A stretch of DNA of 64,000 bases from Erodium maritimum (lineage: Eukaryota > Streptophyta > Magnoliopsida > Geraniales > Geraniaceae). Positions 45,454-56,753 of the stretch are shown piece by piece. The stretch lies in contig OY997590.1 in NCBI GenBank assembly GCA_963921825.1, positions 36,225,039 through 36,289,038 on the forward strand, in the 5' to 3' direction. The translations under genes and the position numbers were made by a program. The first letter of the stretch is position 1, and each line of letters starts with the position of its first letter. The notes beneath the pieces were generated by a model that had not been told where the DNA came from, searched no databases, and was given only the letters and a program-made list of their open reading frames with translations.

Positions 45454-47129
45454 TGTTGGGTCTCGATGGAGGGTATGAACACATACTTGCAGCGGAAATA
45501 ACTCGAGACCATGTCATAGAACACTACCAAATATTAGATACACAAGAGAATAAACAATATGGATGTTTCCTTACCAACTAGTTCAAGAAAAGGAAGAGAA
45601 CACCAAAGAAACGATGATCGGCTTGAGTCTCCAAGACGCCTACGTATCCAAATGGAATCAAAGCCACGTAGTTCTTCTTTAGATGACTCAAGAACACAAC
45701 AAGAGGGGGGAAAAGTGCCAAACTCGAAATTGTAGTGTGAGAGGGAGAGAAGTTGTGTTTCTATTCTTGTCTTGTGATTTGTTGTAGGAAAAAGATGACT
45801 TAAACCATCAACAACCATCAAGGACAAGTAAGGTGTGAAGCATGGTGTGAAGTAAGACAAGCATGGTGCTAAGTATGGCAAGACAAGATGGGTTAGGTGG
45901 TGAATCACCAACACCTTAATCCTTGTCTTGCTTACTTAGTACTAATTAATCAAGACTTGATTAATTAGTTCCATGGGCCTTGGTTGCATGGGCCTTTCAT
46001 GGGCCTCTTGGAACATGGCCCATGGCCATTCCCAACGAGGTCCCGTGACGTGCTCATCGCCTCCAAGCCTTCCATACCGGAAATGTCCAACATTATCCGA
46101 CGCGATCAATCCCAAGACTCCAAGCCTTGTCTTGATCCGTAATGTCCTATTCACTTACGGGCACATGACCCAAAACCCAGTTTTGGTCATGTCCCGAGAC
46201 AACTCTCTTTTGGCCATTCTCCATAAATGTGTCAATGAGTTTCATCCTTCGGTGTGACCCTTAGGTCTATGCATGTCGATAGATCAACGTAAAATCCCAT
46301 TTTACTTGATCCTATATAAGTGGCAACTAACGAGACTTTAGTATTGCCTGACACTACATAGCGAATCGAACCAATCGATTCTAACCTTTCCGTCCTCCCT
46401 GTCATTATCCTTTTATCTCCGATATCCTGATTGAGATAAGGCATAGAGCCGTCATCCTTATTATTCTCAATCACTGTTCCTTGATATGTGAGATGACTGA
46501 ATATATGATACCTAGTATCATGTGCATGGCCATGCTATTCTTTCAGTCACTCTCGATCAAGCGGCCGAGAACCGATATCTTTCCCATACCTCAGTATGAG
46601 GGATAAATCCCTTAGCCGTCTTTCGTGTCACTCATGCAACCCGTCCCCAAGCCAATCCTGGCCGTTATGGAAGCCCTGTTACGGACAACGTTAGGCTCAG
46701 GTCAAACTTAGTTGTTGACTGCATAGTGATCACAAAGACTCCTTGGTCTAAGGATACATGACAAGCTACGACACTGAATATGTTAATGACTCAATCTATG
46801 GCACATATTCAGGGCGGGTCGTCCAATATCATGTCCCACATGATATCTATGATCAGACTCCGGAATCCCATTCCAATGACTAACAGAACGTAAGCCATGA
46901 AGAGCCATCTTTCATACTAGTCGCTTTTAGTGAAGCTTTATTGACTAGGGACCCATCGAGTGTGATCCATCTCGATCTATGGTTCTATTCGCATGGTGGG
47001 CATAGATCAGAAATCACATCGATATATTACTCCAACACATAAGTAATAGAAAGCCGCTTTAATCTTATTGCTAATGATGATATATACATTTGGACATTTA
47101 TGATTGAACTACGGGCACTAAGACTAACA
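45454..47129 (-). repeat. 5' LTR of the intact copia element
   Basis: 1676 bp, same length as the 3' LTR at 38190-39865. One difference is visible (T at 46927). It contains the same TATA-like, palindrome and GGCCCAT features and would drive transcription leftward. Confidence 0.95.
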
Positions 47130-47531
47130 CTGGGTAGCTTTGTTGTGGACATGGGAATGGGTTGTACGAACGTGGAAACGGGTAGTTTTTCCCGGGGTGG
47201 AATTGACCCGTACCGGGGTTGAATGGAACTGGACCTATGCTGAATTGACCTGGACATGTGTTCAGACATAGCATTTATATCGGTTACATATATAAATTGA
47301 AAACTAAATTACACGACTAAATTAATAAATTACATTATCGAGTTTTAAAGTATCTGAGCTAGAGCTCGGGGCAACATATTGGGAGAAAGCGGAGTTCTCG
47401 GACGGTTACGTCAATAGGTCGCGGAAGCTGCCTAGGTCATCGGGTGACAATCCAAACTCGTCCGACCTTCGTTGCCAACGGTCGGATTTTTTTTCTTCAG
47501 ATATCCACGTGTCGCGCGCAGATAAGCGGAG

Positions 47532-49219
47532 TGTTAGTCTTAGTGCCCGTAGTTCAATCCTAAATGTCCAAATGTATATATCATCGTTAGCAATAAAATT
47601 AAAGCGGCTTTATATTACTTATGTGTTGGAGTAATATATCGATGTGTGCTCTGATCTATGCCCACCATGCGAATAGAACCATAGATCGAGATAGATCACA
47701 CTCGATGGGTCCCTAGTCAACAAAGCTTCACTAGAAGCGACTAGTATGAAAGATGGCTCTTTATGGATTACGTTCTGTTAGTCATTGGAATGAGATTCCA
47801 GAGTCTGATCATAGATATCATGTGGGACATGATATTGGACGACCCGCCCTGAATATGTGCCATAGATTAAGTCATGAACATGTTCAGTGTTGTAGCTTGT
47901 CATGTATCCTTAGACCAAGGAGTCTTTGTGATCGCTATGTAGTCAACAACTGAGTTTGACCTGAGCCTAACGTTGTCCGTAACAGGGCTTCCATAACGGC
48001 CAGGATTGGCTTGGGGACGGGCTACATGAGTGACACGAAAGACGGCTAAGGGATTTATCCCTCATACTAAGGTATGGGAAAGATATCGGTTCTCGGCCAC
48101 TTGATCGAGAGTGACTGGAAGAATAGCATGGCCATGCACATGATACTGGGTATCATATCTTCAGTCATCTCACATATCAAGGAACGGTGATTGAGAATAA
48201 TAAGGATGACGGCTCTATGCCTTATCTCAATCAGGATATCGGAGATAAAAGGATAATGACAGGGATGACGGAAAGGTTAGAATCGACAGGGTCGATTCGT
48301 TATGCAGTGTCAGGCAATACTAAAGTCTCGTTAGTTGCCACTTAAATAGGATCAAGTAAAATGAGATTTTACGTTGATCTATTGACATGCATAAACCTAA
48401 GGGTCACACCGGAGGATGAAACTCATTGACACATTTATGGAGAATGGCCAAAAGGGAGTTGTCTCGGGACATGACCAAAACTGGGTTTTGGGTCATGTGC
48501 CCGTAAGTGAATAGGACTTTACGGATCGAGACAAGCCTTGGAGTCTTGGGATTGATCGCGTCGGATAATGTTGGACATTTCCGGTATGGAAGGCATGGAG
48601 GCGATGAGCGAATCACGGGACCTCGTTGGAAATGGCCACGGGCCATGTTCCAAGAGGCCCATGAAAGGCCCATGCAACCAAGGCCCATGGAACTAATTAA
48701 TCAAGTCTTGATTAATTAGTACTAAGTAAGCAAGACAAGGATTAAGGTGTTGGTGATTCACCACCTAACCCAATCTTGTCTTGCCATACTTTGTCCTATT
48801 TACACCTTACTTGACACCATACTTGTCCCATGCCTTTAGTTGGACAAGTATGAGTTTTGTTATGTTTAAGTCATCTTTTTTCAACATAACAAACACAAGA
48901 CAAGAATAGGAAACACATTTTCTCTCCCTCTTCCATGGCCATTTCGGGTTTGGCTAGTTTCCTCCTCCAATTTTGTGTTCTTGAGTCCTCAAAGAGAAGA
49001 ACTACGTGGCTTTGATTCCCATGTGGATACGTAGGCGTCTTGGAGACTCAAGCCAATCATTCGTTAACCGGTGTTCTTGTTTTGGTAAGAACTAGTGCTG
49101 AATTTTTCTCTTGTTAATCCATTCTTTGTTAGTTGTTTCATGGTTCTAATTGTCTCTTGGTTTTCATTGATTTTCCGCTGCGAGTTGGTTCATCTCCAAC
49201 CCTACCTCGAGACCCAACA
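47532..49219 (+). repeat. LTR A of the composite
   Basis: 1688 bp, TGTTAG...CCAACA. A primer binding site TGGTATCAGAGC follows at 49221. The TATA-like position reads TTAAATAGG rather than TTATATAGG as in the intact element. Confidence 0.95.
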
Positions 49220-50004
49220 GTGGTATCAGAGCCGTGCTACCTTCGGGATTCACAAGACGGTGTTCAAAGTTTCGGTTTTGCTTGAAAGTTTCGTTTTTGG
49301 CATGTTGTTTTGCTAAATTGTTTGATAACATGTTTTAAATTATTGTTTATGGATTTAATACATGTAAAATGATTTTTTGAAAATTATTTCAAATCTGGAA
49401 ATTTTGAAAAAAATTTGATTTTTCGGGTCTCGGGAGCGGGACTCTCGGGGAGCCGAAACCGGGACCGAACGGGGCTCCGTTGGACGGAGCTAGGCCGAGC
49501 ATGACCATTGGATGGTTGATATGCCAAGGCTAAACCGTTTTGTTAGTTATGACGAGTTTGGAACCGTCATGATGAACTCGAAGATCAAATGTTCAAAAGT
49601 TTCATTTTTGAACGGTTTCGATAAACCGAGCATCAAAAAAATTCGAAACTTGGCTATTAATTAAAACCGGAAAATCACATGATGTTTGATAACATGCTTG
49701 TTTGATAACACGATGTGTGATGTGATGTTGGCATGGTGTACATAATAGCCCCGAGCTCGATTTAATTATTTATCGCTTTTCACGGCCTGCGAGCCGTTAG
49801 AGTTAGCGTGTAATTATTCTTTCAAGGTGTGGTCGTCGAACCACTTGTTTGTAATATTTATTTATTCCCGACCTGCGAGTCGTGTATTAAATTGTAATAT
49901 TTTACTCAAGACGAAGAAAGGGCGAAAAGGTCATTTGGTGGCTTTTCGGGTGTTGGCATCGGCTTGGAGTCGGTGGAGCTCAAGAAGCTAGTGGGAGTTA
50001 GTTT
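49220..50004 (+). repeat. leader fragment between LTR A and LTR B
   Basis: This 785-bp piece matches the start of the second internal region (51693 onward) and stops after GTGGGAGTTAGTTT, where the other copy continues with AGGGGGC. It codes for nothing. The join to LTR B is directly at its first base. Confidence 0.9.
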
Positions 50005-51692
50005 TGTTAGTCTTAGTGCCCGTAGTTCAATCCTAAATGTCCAAATGTATATATCATCGTTAGCAATAAAATTAAAGCGGCTTTATATTACTTATGTGTT
50101 GGAGTAATATATCGATGTGTGCTCTGATCTATGCCCACCATGCGAATAGAACCATAGATCGAGATAGATCACACTCGATGGGTCCCTAGTCAACAAAGCT
50201 TCACTAGAAGCGACTAGTATGAAAGATGGCTCTTTATGGCTTACGTTCTGTTAGTCATTGGAATGAGATTCCGGAGTCTGATCATAGATATCATGTGGGA
50301 CATGATATTGGACGACCCGCCCTGAATATGTGCCATAGATTAAGTCATGAACATATTCAGTGTTGTAGCTTGTCATGTATCCTTAGACCAAGGAGTCTTT
50401 GTGATCGCTATGTAGTCAACAACCTAGTTTGACCTGAGCCTAACGTTGTCCGTAACAGGGCTTCCATAACGGCCAGGATTGGCTTGGGGACGGGCTACAT
50501 GAGTGACACGAAAGACGGCTAAGGGATTTATCCCTCATACTAAGGTATGGGAAAGATATCGGTTCTCGGCCGCTTGATCGAGAGTGACTGGAAGAATAGC
50601 ATGGCCATGCACATGATACTGGGTATCATATCTTCAGTCATCTCACATATCAAGGAACGGTGATTGAGAATAATAAGGATGACGGCTCTATGCCTTATCT
50701 CAATCAGGATATCGGAGATAAAAGGATAATGACAGGGACGACGGAAAGGTTAGAATCGACAGGGTCGATTCGTTATGTAGTGTCAGGCAATACTAAAGTC
50801 TCGTTAGTTGCCACTTAAATAGGATCAAGTAAAATGGGATTTTACGTTGATCTATTGACATGCATAAACCTAAGGGTCACACCGGAGGATGAAACTCATT
50901 GACACATTTATGGAGAATGGCCAAAAGGGAGTTGTCTCGGGACATGACCAAAACTGGGTTTTGGGTCATGTGCCCGTAAGTGAATAGGACTTTACGGATC
51001 GAGACAAGGCTTGGAGTCTTGGGATTGATCGCGTCGGATAATGTTGGACATTTCCGGTATGGAAGGCATGGAGGCGATGAGCGAATCACGGGACCTCGTT
51101 GGAAATGGCCACGGGCCATGTTCCAAGAAGCCCATGAAAGGCCCATGCAACCAAGGCCCATGGAACTAATTAATCAAGTCTTGATTAATTAGTACTAAGT
51201 AAGCAAGACAAGGATTAAGGTGTTGGTGATTCACCACCTAACCCAATCTTGTCTTGCCATACTTTGTCCTATTTACACCTTACTTGTCACCATGCTTGTC
51301 CCATGCCTTTAGTTGGACAAGTATGGGTTTTGTTATGTTTAAGTCATCTTTTTTCAACATAACAAACACAAGACAAGAATAGGAAACACATTTTCTCTCC
51401 CTCTTCCATGGTCATTTCGGGTTTGGCTAGTTTCCACCTCCATGTTTGTGTTCTTGAGTCCTCAAAGAGAAGAACTACGTGGCTTTGATTCCCATGTGGA
51501 TACGTAGGCGTCTTGGAGACTCAAGCCAATCATTCGTTAACCGGTGTTCTTGTTTTGGTAAGAACTAGTGCTGAATTTTTCTCTTGTTAATCCATTCTTT
51601 GTTAGTTGTTTCATGGTTTTAATTGTCTCTTGGTTTTCATTGATTTTCCGCTGCGAGTTGGTTCATCTCCAACCCTACCTCGAGACCCAACA
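50005..51692 (+). repeat. LTR B of the composite
   Basis: 1688 bp. It serves as the 3' LTR of the short unit and the 5' LTR of the long unit, with a primer binding site at 51694-51705. It differs from LTRs A and C at scattered bases, for example near 51290-51330. Confidence 0.95.
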
Positions 51693-53231
51693 GTGGTATC
51701 AGAGCCGTGCTACCTTCGGGATTCACAAGACGGTGTTCAAAGTTTCGGTTTTGCTTGAAAGTTTCGTTTTTGGCATGTTGTTTTGCTAAATTGTTTGATA
51801 ACATGTTTTAAATTATTGTTTATGGATTTAATGCATGTAAAATGAATTTTTGAAAATTATTTCAAATCTGGAAATTTTGAAAAAAATTTGATTTTTCGGG
51901 TCTCGGGAGCGGGACTCTCGGGGAGCCGAAACCGGGACCGAACGGGGCTCCGTTGGACGGAGCTAGGCCAAGCATGACCATTGGATGGTTGATATGCCAA
52001 GGCTAAACCGTTTTGTTAGTTATGACGAGTTTGGAACCGTCATGATGAACTCGAAGATCAAATGTTCAAAAGTTTCATTTTTGAACGGTTTCGATAAACC
52101 GAGCATCAAAAAATTTCGAAACTTGGCTATTAATTAAAACCGGAAAATCACATGATGTTTGATAACATGCTTGTTTGATAACACGATGTGTGATGTGATG
52201 TTGGCATGGTGTACATAATAGCCCCGAGCTCAATTTAATTATTTATCGTTTTTCACGGCCTGCGAGCCGTTAGAGTTAACGTGTAATTATTCTTTCAAGG
52301 TGTGGTCGTCGAACCACTTGTTTGTAATATTTATTTATTCCCGACCTGCGAGTCGTGTATTAAATTGTAATTTTTTACTCAAGACGAAGAAAGGCGGCTT
52401 TTCGGGTGTTGGCATCGGCTTGGAGTCGGTGGAGCTCAAGAAGCTAGTGGGAGTTAGTTTAGGGGGCTATTATGTGCAAATTTATCGCTTTATGCTTGGT
52501 TTAGTTTATGCATGATTAATTCTATGTGTTTTAGAATTGCATGCTTAACTTTATTTACCGAGCATATCACCTCACATGCAAAGATAAAATTGGAATTTTA
52601 ATCCTTGTGTGTGAACCCTTAGAACCGTCATTGCATTGGATGTAGTTGACGGGTTCAAAGGAAGAATTACATTGGATGTAATTTGAGGCATCATTGCATT
52701 TGGAATGTAGTTGATGTGCTCATCGCATCTAGGATGTGCCAAAGTTTTGAACACAACTGGACAAGTAAAAGCGGGTCATGTCCGATACCTCCCAATCATC
52801 AACATCTTACTACCTCCCCGTCCTATGGTTGTCGTGCGCATTAGCGGAGCATCCATGGGGAAGCGGGGTAGTAGGTTTGGACGACATATGTGGGTGTCGT
52901 GCGCATTAGCGGAGCACCTACATAGTGACGAGCCATAGTTGAAAATTGGTGGACCCGACTACGATTCTCGGCCTGAGGTTGAGCTAGGGTAACAGATAGG
53001 GTAAGTCGTGTACATAAGTACATACCCTAGCCAAGAGTCACATTGGATGTGATTGGATGGAGTCCTACCTACATAGCTCGATTAAGTGGTGAGCATTAGT
53101 TCAGCTTAATCGAGTGAATCAAGGATCTTGGTTTCAGATTCTAAAGGTTTAGAATTGATTGTTGGTGTTTAAGCTTGATCTTCATAAAATTTATTCAGTT
53201 TACTGATTGAATTTTATCTGTTGTAGATCAA
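51693..53231 (+). other. leader of the long internal unit
   Basis: Non-coding 5' leader from the primer binding site to the polyprotein start. It corresponds to the leader of the intact element and includes repeated TACATTGGATGTAATT-type words (about 52630-52720). Confidence 0.7.
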
Positions 53232-56200
53232 ATGGAAAATTCAGCGAACATTAATAGTTTGTCATTAAAAACCATTCTTGACAGGGTCAAGCTAAATGGG
53301 ACAAACTATTTGGACTGGTACAGAATTTTGAGGATAGTCCTCAAGACTGAACGCAAAGAATATGTCCTTGACAAGGCTGTCTCTAAGACCATATTAGAGT
53401 TACATGAAGTGTCATCAGCTGCTGAGAAGAATATCTCAGGGATCTGGGATCCAAGGATATTCTGATGGTCAACAAGGGAATTGGAAGTGGCAAGGGCTGG
53501 GCCCATGCGCACTTGGCAGGAAAGATGAGACACCTGAGAATGTCTGCTTCTACTGCCAACAGCCTGGTCATTGGAACCGGGATTACAGGAAGTTCACGGC
53601 TGATCTGAAGAAGGGCAGTGGGACTGCGCCTTCATCAAATAGCCTGGATGATCTGAAGAAGGGCAGTAGGACTGCGCCTTCATCAGGAAACCTGGATGAT
53701 CTAAGGAAGGGTGGTGGGATCGTGCCTTCATTCGGTATTAACTCTATAGAGCTACATCTCTCTACTTCCAAAGATTCATGGGTATTAGATACCATGACTG
53801 AATCTCACACATGCACTAATATATGGTGGCTGAAAGTAGGAGAGATTTGGAAAGCACGAAATGGACCTCAGAGTTGTGGCAACTGCTGTAGGATCCATGA
53901 GTCTTGCTTTGCCAAGAGGTCTTGTCTTAGTATTGTATAATGTATATTGCATACCTACTTTTAGTAGGAATATTATATCTGTATCCGTGTTTGACAAGGA
54001 AGGATATAATGTTAATATTGGAAATGGAGTTTTCAATGTTCTATGCAATGATATGTTTTATACCAGTACTGACATGGTTGGAGGATTGTACATATTAGAT
54101 ATGGGTAACAATGCCTCAAGTTCTATATATTCCGTTAATACCAAGAGGTCTAAATCCAACGATTTAAACCTAACTCTGTTATGGTACTGTCATTTGGGTC
54201 GCATAAACAAGAAGCGCCTATCAACACTTCAGAAGTGCGGGCTTTCAGGTTCATTCGAATTCCATTCGATCGATAGGTGCAAGGTTTGTTTGATGGGCAA
54301 AATGACTAAAGTGCCCTTTATCGATCGCGATGAAAGGGCGGGTGAATTATTGGGGCTGATACACTCGAATGTGTGTAGACCAATAAGTTCACTTGCCAGG
54401 AGGGGTTTTAGCTACTTTATCACATTTACTGATGATTACAGTAAATATGGTTATGTCTATTCGGTGAGACATAAGTCTGAAGCTTTTGATAAATTCAAAG
54501 AGTTTAAGACTATAGTAGAAAACCAGCTCGACAAAGGTATTAAGGCACTTCGATTGGATCGAGGTGGAAAATACTTGACCACAGAGTTATTAGATCATCT
54601 AAAAGAGAATGGGATCCTTTTGGAATGGACTCCTCCTAGGTCACTGTAGTTGAAAGGTGTAGCCAAACGGAGAAATCGGACATTGTTAGACAATGGTCTG
54701 TTCCATGATTAGTTGGACTGATCTCCCAATTTCTTTTAGGGGTTTTGCTTTAGAGACGACCGCATTCATAGTGAATCGGGCTTCGACGAATGGTGTGGAA
54801 GGGACACCATTTTAAAAATGGTACGGGATGATGCCCGCTTTGTCCTTCCTAAAGATTTGTGGTTGCGAGGCTTATGTGAAACATTTGGTTTCGACTAAGC
54901 TCGAACCAAGATCTGAGATATGCACCTTCGTGTGGTATCCCAAAGAAACAAGGGGATACTATTTCTATAATCCCAGTGAGAACATGGTGTTCGTCGCTTG
55001 GGGTGGGGTCTTTATGGAAAAGAAGTTTTGTTTCCAAAGACGTCATTGGGAGGACTGTGCATCTCGAAGAAATTCAGGATGGTACAGATCTGTCTAAACC
55101 AATTGGCAACCCAGTAGAAAGGAGCCAGAGATTGTCGTAGAGTAAGAACCAATTCCTGTTACAATTCTGGAAGGTCCAAGGCGATTTGAAAGGATCAATC
55201 TTCCACCTCCAAGATATGGTATCCGGAGGTGACAATGAAGTCATGGTGGATCACGATGATCCAGCCACCTTTCAGGAAGTCGTGGATGGGCCCAACTCCG
55301 AGTTATGGCTGGGAGCCATGAGGGAGGAAATGCAATCCATGTCGGACAACCGAGTCTGGGAACCGGTTGATCCCATCAATGGTGTGAGGACCATCGGATG
55401 CAAATGGATCTTCAAGGTGAAGATGGACATGGATGGCAACCCTCTGAGCTACAAAGCTCAACTGGTGGCGAAAGGTTATAGGCATGGATTGACTATGAGG
55501 AAACCTTCTCCTTAGTGGCTATGGTCAAAATCGATCCAAATTCTTCTTGACATAACTGCGTATCATAATTACGAGATATGGCAAGTGGATGTCAAAACCG
55601 CTTTCCTAAATGGAAATTTGACTGAGTACGTTTATATGTCTCGGCCCAAAGGTTTTGACGATCCGAAGAATAAAGGAAAGATTTATAAGTTGTTGAAATC
55701 CATTTATGGATTGAAACGAACTTCTCGGAGTTGGATCCTTCGTTTTGATGAAGCTGTAATTGGATTTGGCTTAATCAAGAACGAGGATGAATCTTGTGTT
55801 TATAAGAAGGCTAGTGGGAGCAATATTACCTTTCTGGTTCTCATTGAAAACGACATCCCAACCTTGCACGAGACTAAAGCTTGGTTGAGGAAGTGTTTTT
55901 CAATAAAGGACTTAGGTGATGCTTCTCATATCTTAAGGATTAAGATATGTAGAGATCGCACCAAGAGGGTCTTGGATTTAAGTCAGGGAACCTATGTGAA
56001 CAAGGCATTGAGTAGGTTCTTAATGCTCGATTCAAAGAAAGGACTCTTACCCACTAGTCATGACATTCATCTCAGCAAGACTTAGTGTCCTAAGACACCT
56101 GATGAGCTGAAAAGGATGATGAGAATCCTATGCGCCTGGGGGCAGGATCGATCATATATGCCATGACATGTATGAGACCAGACGTCTCGTAAGCCTTATG

Positions 56201-56739
56201 TTGTACCAGTAGACATCATTCTAACCCGGGGGAAAGATGATGCTGAACTAGTCGTCGAAGGATGAGTAGACGCTAATTTTCCAAGACAAATCCAGATGAC
56301 TTTAGAAGTCAATCAGGATATGTGTTTACGCTGAATGGCAGAGCTTTAGTTGGGAAAGCGTAAAGCAAGATACCATTGCCGAATCTACGACAGAGGCCAA
56401 GTACATGGATGCTGCAGAGGCAGCTAAGGAGGCTATGTGGATTTGGAAATTCATGGCAGGGCTGGGTGTAATTAAAAACCCATCCAGCCCGGTGAATCCA
56501 TTTTGCGTCAACACAAGGGCCATTGCGCAAGCTAAAAGCCCAGATCGCATAACAAATCCAAACATGTACTGCGGCGTATCCACCTCATCAGAGAAATACT
56601 GAACTGAGGTGAAGTGAAGATAACATATATTGCAACAGATGATAACATAGCCAACCCTTTGACTAAGGCAGTGTCACTGCCTGAACATGTTAGACATGTA
56701 AAGTCGATGGGGACATATTGGAGTTTAGATTGGAACTAA
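53232..56739 (+). pseudogene. decayed copia polyprotein of the composite
   Basis: It is homologous throughout to the intact 1341-aa polyprotein but badly damaged. About 140 residues of gag are missing after EYVLDKAVS. Frameshifts occur in gag and before the zinc knuckle (CFYCQQPGHW at about 53550). The protease motif is DTM instead of DTG. The first integrase Asp is Asn (LIHSNVC). Stops and frameshifts occur near 54650, 55100 and 55500. The reverse transcriptase lost the YVDD box, with FLVL joined directly to IENDIPTLHE (about 55830-55850). RNase H is frameshifted. It ends with TAA at 56737-56739, followed by the polypurine tract. It cannot supply activity. Confidence 0.92.
53596..53740 (+). 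repeat. threefold tandem repeat in the gag remnant
   Basis: Three in-frame copies of a unit of about 51-54 bp encode DDLKKGSGTAPSS-like peptides. The intact element has a single copy at the same place (DDLKKGGGTVPSSG), so the repeat expanded in this copy. Confidence 0.85.
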
Positions 56740-56753
56740 GGCAAGTGGGAGAT

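Larger units (their letters stand above)
38190..47129 (-). mobile_element. complete young Ty1/copia retrotransposon
   Basis: The 8940-bp element has two 1676-bp LTRs, a primer binding site, a polypurine tract and an uninterrupted polyprotein, all in correct minus-strand order. CTGGG flanks both ends (38185-38189 and 47130-47134). I aligned the LTRs by eye and found a single difference (C at 39663, T at 46927), so insertion was very recent. No defect is visible that would rule out autonomous function. It disrupts the E3 ORF1-like gene. Confidence 0.96.
37085..47274 (-). pseudogene. Harbinger ORF1-like / NAM-associated-domain protein, split by a copia element
   Basis: Proteins of this type (often annotated as glutathione S-transferase T3-like or NAM-associated) have a Myb-like trihelix and a C-terminal coiled coil and partner PIF/Harbinger transposases. 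The frame starts at 47274 (MLCLNTCPGQFSIGPV), continues to the insertion point at 47130-47134, and resumes at 38189. A Pro/Gln/Tyr-rich repeat (SYPGPPQNYPGQPRQPQSYP) is followed by the trihelix-like region (LIRKWLQTSKYLIRGNFQLG, WGAVKNHWN, MWRSIPDNQR), FFELDRWVELLENEEKF and a charged helix (MTALLDIQREKSEASRINLE). Joined, it is one frame of about 414 codons with only three in-frame stops (TAG, TGA, TGA) and no frameshift. Each stop could derive from one C-to-T change. Confidence 0.75.
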
